From Psettodes erumei (Eukaryota > Chordata > Actinopteri > Pleuronectiformes > Psettodidae), in NCBI GenBank assembly GCA_016785225.1, contig JAFBJZ010000915.1:2170001-2234000 (forward strand): a stretch of 64,000 nt of DNA. The letters run 5' to 3'. Below the pieces are notes generated by a model, which did not search any database, had not been told where the DNA came from, and worked only from the letters and a program-made list of their open reading frames with translations. Below are positions 36,501-47,700 of the stretch, piece by piece; positions within the stretch are counted from its first letter, which is position 1; each line of letters begins with the position of its first letter. A program made the translations under genes and the position numbers.

Positions 36501-38715
36501 CCCAGACATCTTGAACTCCTGGTCCTCCTCTGTCAGTCCCTGGACCTACCATTTCAGGACCTCTCCTTTCAGGCCATGGTCTGATGAAATCTGTACCTTC
36601 TGGTCCTTTCCTCTCAGGTCCTATGCCTCTGAAATCTGGAGCCCCAGGTCCCCTCTTGTCAGTTCCAGGGCCCTCTAAAGCTTGACCTCTCCACTCAATC
36701 CTTGGTTCTCTCATGTCAGGTCCTAGGTTGTCAACTGTTGGACCTCTCCCTTTAGGTCCTGTTCTCCCGAAATCTGGGCCTCCTCGTCCTCTTCTGTCGT
36801 GCATCGGGACCTCTATACCACGTCCTCTCCTTTCAGGTCCTGGTGCTATGAAATCAAGACCCCCTAGTCCTCCATCAGGCCCCTGGCTCTCCATTTTTGG
36901 ACCTTTCCTATCAGGTTGATGGACCCTCCATTCATCTTGCATAAATGGTCTTCCTGTACCTGAACCTAAACCTCTCCTATCTGGTCCTTTCCAAACATCT
37001 CCTGTGTCTGATACTGGAACCCTCCAATCTGGATCCTTCGCATGTGGACCCAGGCTTTTATTTTGACTCATGTGAACCCTCGTATCAGGACCAACACCAC
37101 ATGGTCCTTGACCTTGCCAATCTGGATTTGTAATGTTTGTCATAGGACCTCTGTCTCCTTGACCTATATGGTCATTTCTGCTATCTAGCCCTAGGCCTTG
37201 TATATTTCTCCCTTGCATGTCTGCATCCATTCTATTTGGATCTGTTTCTCCAATGTCCGTGCTTGAACTGCTGGCACGTGACACACTTCTATCACTCAGT
37301 GTATCTGAGCCAACCAAATTATTCATATCTTGACCAGGTCCCATGTAACTTCTTCCTGTTATATCTTTCCTTCTTGGTTCATGCATAGCTTCTGATTCTC
37401 TCGTGTCTGGGCCATACACACTCCTTTCAGACTTAATATCTTTCTGTGGTTCCTTGAACTGTCCTCTTGGGCCATGGCTGTCTTGTCCAATGCAGGACAC
37501 GCGAGACCCACCACTTTCATAGTTTATGTTTGATCTTGGTCCTCTTGTGAGTATATCTCGCCCTCTTTGAGGGCCCTGCCTTTCATCTGTCATTGATGGG
37601 GATTGTGTATCTGTTCTGTCTGTAGACAAATCTGAACTCTTTTCTTGTTCCCCCCTACTTAAGTCTGCATTTCTTTTATGCATTTGAACTCTTTTTGAGT
37701 CCCTGAGAGAGGGACCTGGACTCCTTATATGTGGACTCTGATCTCTACTTCCACTCATCACAGCAGATCTCATACCCCCAGTGTGTAGACTTTCACCTAT
37801 ATCTATATGTGCTCTGGCTCTTCCTATTATATCTGGAGCCCTAATTTCTATCTGTGGGCCCCTTGAATGATACATAGCTGATAAAGGGTCCTTTGACTCT
37901 GAGCCACCTATGTCAGGCCCACATGTATCTGATAAAAAGCTCTTCATGATTGGATCTCTTCTCTCACTGTGTAGGCCTAATTCTGGTTCAAGCTTTTGTC
38001 CTCTCATTTCTGGTTTGCTGTGTCTCATATCAGTATTGAGATGCTGAATACCCAGTTCTCTCATATTTGGCTCTAAACTCTGCATCTCTGGCCTTGGCTC
38101 CTGTCTCTGTGGTCCAGGACCCCAAATGTTGGGGGCTTGTATGCCTGCACGGCTCATATGAGGCTCTGGGAATCTAATTCGCATTTCTCTTAGCTCTGCC
38201 TGTTGCCCATTATCTCCACATTCTTTCATATCTGGTCCTGGATTCCTTGGAAGATTTTCCCCTTCTAACTGTCGATCCATCTTCATCATACACTGTTCTC
38301 TTACACCTGGGGCCTGTAGATGTAGGACATCAAAATTTCTAACATAAGATGCTGAACTTCCCCCAACAGGCCCAAGTATATTGGACACTGCTTCTTGACC
38401 TCCAATAGGCAGACAATTATTTCCAACATTAACAAATGGCTCTGAGACACTGGTAAGGGTCTCAGAATCTCTGATCACCTCAGTTTTAACAGAGTCACTC
38501 TTTTCTGTGCTACTGGTTTTCAAGAACTGTGGTTCTGGATCAGGGCTCTCTGGAGAATCTCGAATGGGTGGATCAATTTCTCTTAGAGGAACAGTACTTT
38601 CAATTTTGTCTTTAAGCAGTGTTTCTTGAAGAGAGGGATTATCCACCTGTGAAGAAGAAACACTGACTGAATTTTTTAGGACTGTCCTGGGCTTTTGGTG
38701 GTTCTGAAATCTCAA
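33598..38715 (-). CDS. dido1: dido1 terminal-exon tail, frame beyond the A6 tract
   Basis: This 1705-codon open frame lies in the same exon as the SPOC-proximal part of dido1 but is offset by one base from it, overlapping it at 38639-38715. It has no ATG near its start, only TTG, so it is a continuation and not a separate gene. The composition is strongly biased to Gly, Pro, Asp, Glu and Arg. The core (about 35230-36920) is a tandem array with a period near 27 residues, built from DFxGPGPERRGP-type and GPGTDRRGPG-type blocks. Looser units flank it. The end has a conserved-looking ALLPTPTEGLIRFP, similar to an LLPTP segment in human DIDO1, then a Lys/Glu-rich terminus. A frame of this length with protein-level repeats is very unlikely to be chance. 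Confidence 0.85.
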   Translation of the reverse strand: MRFQNHQKPRTVLKNSVSVSSSQVDNPSLQETLLKDKIESTVPLREIDPPIRDSPESPDPEPQFLKTSSTEKSDSVKTEVIRDSETLTSVSEPFVNVGNNCLPIGGQEAVSNILGPVGGSSASYVRNFDVLHLQAPGVREQCMMKMDRQLEGENLPRNPGPDMKECGDNGQQAELREMRIRFPEPHMSRAGIQAPNIWGPGPQRQEPRPEMQSLEPNMRELGIQHLNTDMRHSKPEMRGQKLEPELGLHSERRDPIMKSFLSDTCGPDIGGSESKDPLSAMYHSRGPQIEIRAPDIIGRARAHIDIGESLHTGGMRSAVMSGSRDQSPHIRSPGPSLRDSKRVQMHKRNADLSRGEQEKSSDLSTDRTDTQSPSMTDERQGPQRGRDILTRGPRSNINYESGGSRVSCIGQDSHGPRGQFKEPQKDIKSERSVYGPDTRESEAMHEPRRKDITGRSYMGPGQDMNNLVGSDTLSDRSVSRASSSSTDIGETDPNRMDADMQGRNIQGLGLDSRNDHIGQGDRGPMTNITNPDWQGQGPCGVGPDTRVHMSQNKSLGPHAKDPDWRVPVSDTGDVWKGPDRRGLGSGTGRPFMQDEWRVHQPDRKGPKMESQGPDGGLGGLDFIAPGPERRGRGIEVPMHDRRGRGGPDFGRTGPKGRGPTVDNLGPDMREPRIEWRGQALEGPGTDKRGPGAPDFRGIGPERKGPEGTDFIRPWPERRGPEMVGPGTDRGGPGVQDVWGPGLFMEGPRTDRRGNEEPNIRGPGPERRHPAMECHGTERQGFGCPDFNGPGPERRDLSMAGPVTDKRRPESMDFRGPGPERRGPAMECPGTERQGPGGPDFIGPWSERRRLSIESPGPDNRVPASPNFRGVGPERRVSAMEATGPDRRGPGSSDFSGPGPDRRGPAMGGQRPGRRGPEDQDFQGRGHDRRVPGGPDLRGPGCERRGPFTEGQGPGRKGSGDQNIVGLGADKRGPYMGGAGPEFIGLGPEIIDPQIEGTGPHSQGQGGPHFRGPGPERRRPGPNFNGPGLEIRSPDMEGSEKSRNFPPVPQFRGPEPERRPPDLEGPVFDRKGSHFRRMGPQRTGVEGQGKGLRGPDFRPQGCEFGGPDIGSPGPDRRESGGSGFRGPGSERGGRDVEGPLPDWRKSGDPELRGPGIRQRGPNTDILRNDRTDEWVEGEFGMSEPFQERADIEGQGPNRTGRNVRGLRPLRRNVGGPGPDVSLNQGDGWKTDTEEQWPDGRGPNMMAGGNEREYSGDHWESNKDPWPFQEGQDEQGQECRQGPHSEWRGLGGRGATAIQEILNMPFPGPVRGPQDDWIGPGCRGPGSVLDNQDLMFPGPGLRGDPENEWREPDRGGAGSNRRGQGLFFRGVRDPNNRGQGHDRRVPGIRGPGSDMKGCPDMANEWRQPDLRMNMRGPNMEERGAHRGGPDLMNSCPNRRGFERGGLNRTDSGPDFRRPRPGKRSSNFEGQETDGRFSDCGGLGFGADMESHGPGRHGFEHEMRRERRGPDMRKPRPDKNSDIRHGPGRWDTNIEVPESDMIGQGFSTPNQISRFQGPGDPHSPLFNVPPGSAPYPGGESCPGFNSPQSIKPPRHRAALLPTPTEGLIRFPNHKINSPDVFSPKQKQMGYSTDREWSRSRPVNRKRPLVQGKREEQEKSPAGKINTSEEANTGVEKEKRNEANKTDKQGICGASVETKTNQSRNSDGK

Positions 38716-41700
38716 GCTTCAAATTGTGAAGAACTTCATGTGACTGTAGAGACAAGTCTTTATCAGGGCTCTGAGCAAAATTACATTGTAACTGATAGCC
38801 ATCAGCGTCATTTTTAATATTAACTGATGATGTAGATGGTGATGTATTACTACCTACAGAGTCTGGAGCATTACACATAACTCTTGGATGTTTTGATTTC
38901 TCAAGTACTTGGGAGGAAGATCTGTGCTGTTTTGGTGAAAGAGACACAGAACCTTTTTTTCGAGGAGATGTTGGAGATGATCTTTTGCGGCCACGAGAGT
39001 GTCGGTGTGTAGTATGGTCTTTACGATGGCGACGCTGGCGTTCAGATTGGTTTCTTGCTCTATGCCTTGACCTGTCCCTGTCACTTTTTCTATGTCTATC
39101 CCTTTCTCTACGTCTCCTGGAATGTGAAGGAGAACGCCGCTGTGACCTTCTTGAAGGACTTCTATGGCTTTCATGATGACTCCGCTTCTTTGGAGATGGC
39201 CTTTGCTTTTTGCTGTGGTATGAATTTGAAAGAGCCCCCTTGTGGCTAGAACTATGCCCTGACAAATCGTAAGTCTTCCCACTGCCTCCTTGAAAGACAT
39301 CTTCTTGAATATCATTAAAAAGTGATTCGTCCTCAGGGTCATAAGCAATATCAGAATCTTCAATCTCTCCAGCAGAGGAATACTTGTCACTATCCTCAAA
39401 ATTTTCCTGTGTTTCATTGTGCTCTGTAACAGTTTCTGAAGTAGGGATGGGTGTGGTGTCCTCTAACTTTACAGATTGTGAATCCACATTTGATGTGTCC
39501 ATGGTCTCTGTAGGTTTGCTGTTATTGTCTGTTGATTCTGAAGGCCTTGACTCAGTTTGCATTATACCACTCTGCAGAGATGACAGTTGACTGAGGGGCA
39601 AAGATTTTTGTGGTGGAGACATCAAGGAATCAGAAACCGAAAAGTGAGCCATGAACATACCCACAGCCTCTCTCTGTTGACGTAGTGCCTCTTCCTGCTC
39701 CTTTAACTGCCTTTTTTGCTCTTCAATCTGCTTATTGAGCTCCTCAAGCATGCGCTGTTGTTCCGTTAGTGTTGCAGCTGAGACAACCACAGTGCCTGTA
39801 GGAAGGTTTGATATTACAGCAGATGGGGTAGAATTTTCCACTGGAGTGGCAGTGGCAGTTGGTGTTACAACCTGGGAGGACAGTGTTGTTGGGCATGATG
39901 AAGAATCTGATGTTTGAGTTGGAACAGGGAGCTTTATTATATTACCATCACTTTTAATGTCTTCAAAGATAGTCTCATCCTCTGGATCATAGGCTACATC
40001 AATGTCCACACAGCCTGATAGTGTAGGGCCATCTCTGTTTATTTTTTCCATTTTCTGTGGAGCAACTTTCCCATATCCCATGGCTGGATCATACTCCTCC
40101 TCTGGGTCATATGGTCGGTCAAAGTCATTTTCCTCTTCTTCTATTGCTTTGACTTTAGATTTCTGCCCATATTGTTGGACAATTGGATCCACCATTGATC
40201 CAGACACCTGAGAAAACACTGGAATCTTCTTAGCACTTACTGTTGTTGCAGAACTTCCATCAGAGGAAACTGTAGAGTCAGTTTGCTTATTGCCAAACAA
40301 AGTCGTCAAGATAGTCTGTAGTGGTGTTTTTTCATTGGATGCTGTCGTGGGATCCTTGTCAGAGATGCTACTGGAGGTGGACTGAGTGGGAGTAACAACA
40401 GCTGAGGTAGAAACAGGAGGAGTTGATCTCATTGAAGTCAAAAGAGATGGTACAGTTACTGAGACAGAAGACGAAGAATCTGATGGTGACCCAGGGCAAG
40501 ATGGTGAACCAGGAGGGGTGATACTAGCAGGGGTCTCTGGATCATAGGGTTGGAATATCTCCAGTTTGTCAGAACCATAGAGGACCGGAGGTTTTGGGAT
40601 CCACATAGGGTCTTTGGACATATTTACTTTGGGTCTCTTCTCTTCAATTTCCTGAGGAAAGATTCCTGGACGTTTTGCCTTCTGGATGATTGCAAGACCC
40701 AGAAGAAGATTGGGTCGTCTTTTTTCAAGCCCTGTAAAAGAAACATGGGACAAACAAATCATTAAAATAAATCTTGGTCAGAAAAATGAAATATTTCCCA
40801 AAGATAAAAAAGCAGGCATACATGGGCATTGGTGAAGGACTCTTCAGTCGGGCTGGGACCACCATTTGATTAATCAGTATACAAGTAATAATAATATCAA
40901 TACCAATACCATTCATTATTCATCCTTAACTGACACCAAAACTTGCAAGATGAAATCCAAACCACAACAGAACAGGCAAATTTGTTTATTGTTTCCTGGT
41001 AACCTTTTCTGTGATCCACTTCTGTCCATCCAAATGTTGTCACTATAGCTCATATTTAATACATTAGATGTAGTTATCATTGTATTGTAACAAGCACAGA
41101 CAAATGTGTTGGTCAAGATCAGGAATGGCAGTATGATATAAGTTATAAGTTCCCAAGGCCCTGTGGTGGTTTAGTCACTCACAGTGTTTGTCCAAGTCAA
41201 ATAATGCTAATGTTCATGCGCGAGGTTACAACCAGTAGTCGAAGCATTATCTCACCTGGCCCTTCAAGAGGTTGTAGTATAGATGGGATGGATTCCTTCG
41301 CACTAAGTGGGACAAGGTATACATCCTTGATGGAACGGTTGCCATTGGCAACAACACCAAAGCGACCTCTGCTGCTGAAATATGAAAATAAGGAGACATA
41401 GGCCACCTCCTCCTCCTCTGTTGCAGGATGAAACCGGATCACACATAACTCCTAATAAACAAAACAAACAAAAGAGGATGTAAAATATTGATATATTTTC
41501 AATATTACAAGACACAGAATGAAATACCACATATATTGCTTGCCTTTGTTACAGAGGTCTTTAGTTTTGTAACATAGTCCCACACTGTTTCAGGCATGAT
41601 TCGCCCCCCAATTTGTATGGTATCCGGCAGATCCTAAACACACACACACAAATACAGTAAGTGACAGTGACAATGACATTTTTCATAAAGTTCTGTGAAC

Positions 41701-44700
41701 AAAAGTTATCATTGCAAAGTACAATACCGCTTTAAGGTTTTCAGGAGATCCTGAGACCAGATATCCTTTGGTGACAAACTTGGCAACAGTGATCATGTTT
41801 AGGAAGCCTTTCCACAGTATCTCTTGCTTAGCCAGGAACTGAGCAGTCTCACCATCATCTGGTGACTCAGAGATCACAGTCCTGAAATATAAGCCACAGC
41901 AGCCAAATAACAATCATATCCACAAATTATATTGATTTCAAGCTAATGTATATTACTTACAACAGAATACATTTCATTAGCTTTATACTTACACAATTGT
42001 TTTCATACCTTGACAATGTGCCATAGAGTCTGGGATCTGCTGAGGAAGATGGCTTCATTAAGATCGATTTAGGTAAAGTTTTTGTTGGTGGTAGTGCGGA
42101 AGTTGGTGCAGAGGGTGAGGCAGGGCTAGTCTCTTTAAGAGGGGCATAAGGGGCTGATTGGTTATGGGCCGTGCTACTGGGAACAGAGGTGCTACTGGAC
42201 AAAGCAGAGAACCTGCTTGCTGCAGTGCGTGGATCACGTCTTGTGATGGATACAGTGGAGACAGCCGGAATCACAACGGGTGTATATGCTCTCTTTGTAG
42301 TAGCTTTAGGAGCATCTGAAGTTGGGGATGCAGGGGACTCTATGACAGGGGAAGCAGGAGACTCTAAAGTAGGGGATGCTGGAGAATCCATTATGGGGGA
42401 AGCAGGGGATTCTATTACAGTCAATGCTGGAACGTCAATGATAAGGCGAGATGAGGGATCCATTAGGGAAGATGTTGGAGAATCCATGTCAGGTGAGTCA
42501 GGTGGTGCTCGCAGAGGGGAGTCGTCTCCTCCAGACCTTCTCCAAGAGGGTTTACGTTTATCTCTTTTTTCAGACACCTTCGTTTTTTTCTTTGCAGGTT
42601 CCTCCTCTTCCCCCGCTAGTATCTGACCTATGGGAAGGAATAGAAATGTTACAATAACTACAGTAACATCATGTGGTCATTTGATAATATTTGCTAGGTA
42701 CTGCACAGCTATTTTCAATAATATTTAAAATCACCTGTGCATATCTTGCATTTCAGATCAAAGAGGTGAGCTTTGTGTTCTGATGTTGTGTCCTTGAGCA
42801 TACAAGAGAGAATATCTGGTGTTGTGCTGCCCTGATTTGGCTGGTTTGTTCTGGTCTTGAGAGCAGGAGCAGGAAGAGTTCTCTTCTGTTCCTGGGCAGC
42901 AACCTTTTCAGACACAGATACACAAACATTGAGACTTAACCACCCCTCCAAAAAACATCACTGTGAGTCTTAGCCTTTCAATAAAAATTAATTCATGCAA
43001 ATGAGGTAGACACACCGTCCCATCAGGTCTTTTGGTAGATTTTCTTTCAGGTCTAGCAGGATTCAAACTGGGCAGATCAATCTTCACTGCTTCAGGCTTC
43101 CGTAGCAAAGTTGTTGCTTTAGCAGCTGTGTCCTTACACTAGATACACACAGGCAATGGAAGAACACAAAAATGTCATATCTGATTTGTTGTTGTTTGTT
43201 TGTTTGTTTGTTTTCCATTACACTTTACCTCTGGTATTTCCTTTGCACTTGCTTCTGGTGCCTTGGTTGCCTGCATATCCTTCTGGCTCATCCTGACCAG
43301 TCTGAAGGGATTGATTTCTCCACGTACAACCCGATACAACAAGCCCTAGAGACAACACATACCTCATATCAGTTTGCTTAAAACATAAATAAAGTTGCTT
43401 AAGTTTGCTTAAAACATAAATAAAGTTGAGCTGTTTTAAAAAAACAACTTTAGGTTTGTCTGTTATATTAAGGGTACTATTCAAATGTGATTTAAAACAA
43501 ATATCACAAAACATATTTTATCAGCTCTTAACAAACCTTGTTTTTTGGGTCTTTTAAGTTGAACATTATAGTCCTGTACTTGTTCATGTATTTGCTGTCT
43601 GTGTTGCGAAATATGTCGAACATCTCCATCTCGATGTTTGCGACAAGTTTTGCAGCGTCACTTTCAGACATTTCCAAATCCTCACAATCACACACCCTTA
43701 ACAAACAAAAAAACAGTTAGTCAGCACATTGGTTGCGCATTACTGGTGTAACAGATTGAGAAATATTTTTTTTCATTTTAGCTGTAAAATTAGCCACAAG
43801 CTATATGTTTTTGTTCCACAATGAGAAATAACCTAGGGGTTTACTCATTAAAATACATAAAAAAATAAATAAATAAAATAAAAAGTACTCAAATGAATGC
43901 TGGTGAATTTTGTGCACCTTCCCCCCTTAGGTGCTATAGGCTGTGGGTTTGGCTGCTAGAACCATCACTATACACTTTTGAAAGATCTTGTTTTCAATTT
44001 AATCCATAAAGTTTTGTATTTGTACAATATATGACAACAGTTCTCACCTTTTGAACAGGATGCCAGTGAGGGAGCGCTGGATGCTCTGTCTGACCTGGTT
44101 GTTGGGCTGAGAGGGTCTGGAAGAGGGAGCACTGGGTGCAGGGGGCACCAGCAGGTTTCTGGGTTCATTCAGCACTGTTGGCGCTGATGAAGATTTCTGA
44201 CATGATGTTGAGGCTGATACGGATGGAGGCTGAGGTCCAGACTGCTTCCTTGGTATGACATATGTGGTCTTACTGACTATAAGCGCCCCACTTTCATGAT
44301 GTCTGGGTGCTGAGGTGGTTGGGGACTGTGCAGCTGGAGAGGGAGTAGATTTTGCTGGGGTGGGTGGTACTGAGAGATTGGATTCTGCAGATTGTTGCTT
44401 AGACACACCACTGTTTGCTGGCTCCTTGTTTTTTTCTTGAGAGTCTCTTTGTGGTGGGACTGGCTCAGTGACATGCTGGGAGGAGGGAACAGCATCTGGA
44501 GATTTGTCTTCTGGAGACAGCGTTGATGGAGTTACAGCCTCACTGTCAGCTTCTACCCGTTTACTGTCCTTTTTGGCTGTTAGAAAAAAAGAACATCAGA
44601 GCATTTAATTTAACACCCAGAAATATAATTATCTCTGAACTTAGACTGACATAAGACATGTCAAAAGACATGCAAATCAGTACAGTTAAAAACTAATAAT

Positions 44701-47700
44701 CAAATCTGTTATTCATAAATAAAAAGAAATCTGACTTTTTCATCTAAAAAGTATGACGAACACTAGATGACAACCAAGTACATGTTATTAATATGTATTG
44801 ATGATGTTTATATCAGAAATGTTTGCAAAAAATGTCAATAATTGGTTGGCACAACAAACATAAAGCCACAGATATGCTCATTGGCAGTTTATATAAATAA
44901 CTGGTGCATTAGCTAAATAGCTATCATATTTTATTCCATGTTATCACAGCCACCCTCTATAATAACTAGTAGGAGCACAATTGTTGCTTTTTCATGCCAA
45001 TTTCTCTGATTTATACAACTGGCATTATGTATACGTTAATGCTGTGTACACAATGTACACATAATGTTACAACAAAACTTTACAAACATGAATTGATATT
45101 TTTGTCTTTCATTTACCTATTGAGTTATTCGGTGAGACCTCTCTATAAAATATACAATCATTTTTTTGTATTTCTGACACAGTGCAGCCATTTTCATACT
45201 ATCCCTACTCCATCATCCTGCTACAACCCTACCCCTACTGAGCTTCAGCTGGCAACCAGCCACCATGACATACATTATCCTGTAGAAGACCTGGATAACA
45301 TTGGGAATTGTACTGAGCCAAAATAACTGTCCAGGCCCAGAAGCAACAGAGCTGGACCACATCACGATACTCTCTCCACCATACTTCACTGTTGGGATGA
45401 TGTGTGCGTGTTGATATGCATTGCCTTTTTACACAAAACTTGCTATGAGTTCTTGCTGCTTGTTCCTGCATGCCCAGATTAATTCAAAATTAGTGTCATC
45501 CATCCACAAATCATTTTCCTTGCAGTGTTGTCTCACAATGGTCTTTGGCAAATTTCAGCCTCACACAGCTGCTTCCTCAGTGGTATCCTGCCACCAACAC
45601 CAATACAACCATGCCTGGTGTATGGTAGACTTATGAACAGAGATATTAACATGCACCAATGATTTCTTTAAGACTTTAGCTGTGACTTTGGCTATCTTTG
45701 TTAATTGACTGATCATTTTGCATTATGCATTTGGAGTCATTTTAACTCAACGTCCAAATACAAAGTAATTTCTTTGTAACCCTTTCTAGCTTCATGCACA
45801 TCACAAATTCTTTATCCTTAGTCTTCTGAGATCTTTTTCAGCAAACTCAAAATGTTTGAGTGGTGTGTAGAAGTCAAAGTAGCTCTAACCCACACATCAA
45901 ATGTGATTTCATTGGCTGGCCCTCAGGTTTGGCAACTCCTGACTCCAGTTAGCATTTGAGCATTAACCAAGGGGTTCACAGACTTTTTCCAACCTGCACT
46001 GTGAATATTGTGAATGATGTGTTCAGTGTGGACAAGAAGAGCAGGTGTGTTATCATATTATAACTGATTGTTTGCTGTTGTACTCATGAAGATCTGACCA
46101 TATTATATGACAAATGTACACATAAATGCAGATAATAGTTCATTTACTTTTTCTCACTATAAATAACAAAGACACAGAGATGTTATTTCTAGTAATGTGT
46201 CCTCCACATTCATAAACAATAGAAAATCAGACTTCTGTGACCACGGTTTATTTTCACCAAACCTGGAATTTATATCTGTCTGCTTACGTTTATAAAGATT
46301 TCTATTTTAAAATATAAGTTAAATAATACATGTTATATGTCTATGAATTCGAATAATATTTATATTGTAACAATACAAATGTAACAGACCAATTTATAAT
46401 CAGAATGCCACTGTGATATTGTCTAAGAATGGAAACTGCTATGGGAAAATGTATTCATAACTTATTGTTTTTAAAATATTTTTTTATGACGCTTCTCTGG
46501 ATGATGCATTTCAGTCTCCTTTGACCAATCAACATCATGCAATACATCCAGATAAAAGGGAATATCACTATATTTAACCATGCAAAGACTGAAAAATATT
46601 TATATATGCATTTATGGCTGGTCTATGCTTTCAGTTTCAAATTGCTTGTGAGAGCGCATAAACACTGAACAGAAAGTGCATGTTGACCCAGATGTCCCTT
46701 GATCAGCTGCTTAAAAATGAAAATCTCTGTCTGCTAGACCAGTCAGTTAAAGGTACAGCACAGAGTGTTGAATCAACAAGACCCTCCAACAAAGCCAGAA
46801 CAACAGTCATTATTGGCACCACCTGTGTCATTACTTTAACTGTCACCAGCAGATGCAGCCAGACCTGAAGAGGCCCTGTAGAAGTTGTGTGGTACGGACT
46901 GGTAGCCCCATTCATCATAGTGGTCAAGTGGTAAAGGCTGAAGCCAGCATGATAACAATGAACATAGGTAGATGAGATGTTGTGGCCTAAGTTTGTGGCC
47001 AACATAGTGTATAGGTGTTGTGACACAGTGGTATAAGCTAGATTTTATTCATTCCAGCAAGAGAATCCCTCCTCTGCATTTTAGGAAGTGTGTAGCAACA
47101 GTGCAAGCAACTCCCGACTTGAGGTCAAGCATGTCTGAGAGGCAACAGAGCACCAGCTAAAACCCATTCAAACACAGGAAGAACATGCAGCTGGGGCAGC
47201 TGGGACCTTTGACTACCCACTGAGCCATGGGGGCAGCGATTTGCTGACATGTGCGTAGAGCTGTGAGGTATGCTGTATTTCAATGTTAAGCCTTCTAATA
47301 CTCGGGCAGAACTCAACATGACATCTCTGAAGTGAGGTGCCCACTCAAGCCAACTTTTTATGTCGATGCTCATATTAGTTAGAGAAGCACTCGGTTAGGA
47401 TTTGCTCAAATCTGGTTCTCTGCTTCATACGTACTTCGTGGTTGTTCCTGACAGCCAGGCTAACAACCTGGGGCAGTGTCAAGGCAGGATGCGACTATGT
47501 ACATTAAATGAGGACTAATTCTGTACTCTGCTATCTAGTTAAAGAAAACAAAACAGGACATGCTGCTGTAGGCCACTGACAAGCAGGTAAACTAACTATG
47601 AATTAATGAAATATTAACTAAGTAATTAAGGAAGGTAAAGTCAGCATCTATGAAGTACAAAATGAAGAATCTTTATTGTTTAGATATATTGTATGTCTGC

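Noticed and set aside
35230..36920. Regular ~81-nt repeats that could suggest a CRISPR array
   Set aside because: The units are coding, diverged along their whole length and contain no constant repeat with unique spacers; the host is a eukaryote.
34076..37133. Plus-strand ORFs with collagen-like Gly-Pro-Leu and Ser-Gly-Pro content
   Set aside because: They are the antisense of the dido1 Gly-Pro-Asp/Glu repeats, have no splice pattern of their own and no signal peptide.
38672..38677. Programmed ribosomal frameshift at the A6 tract
   Set aside because: The needed change is +1 (or -2). The classic slippery heptamer logic is for -1, and no stimulatory structure or termination context was recognised. 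An indel or splice event is simpler.
45235..45471. 78-codon minus-strand ORF as a host gene
   Set aside because: Read in the neighbouring frame the same DNA encodes a Tc1-like motif, so it is a transposon remnant.
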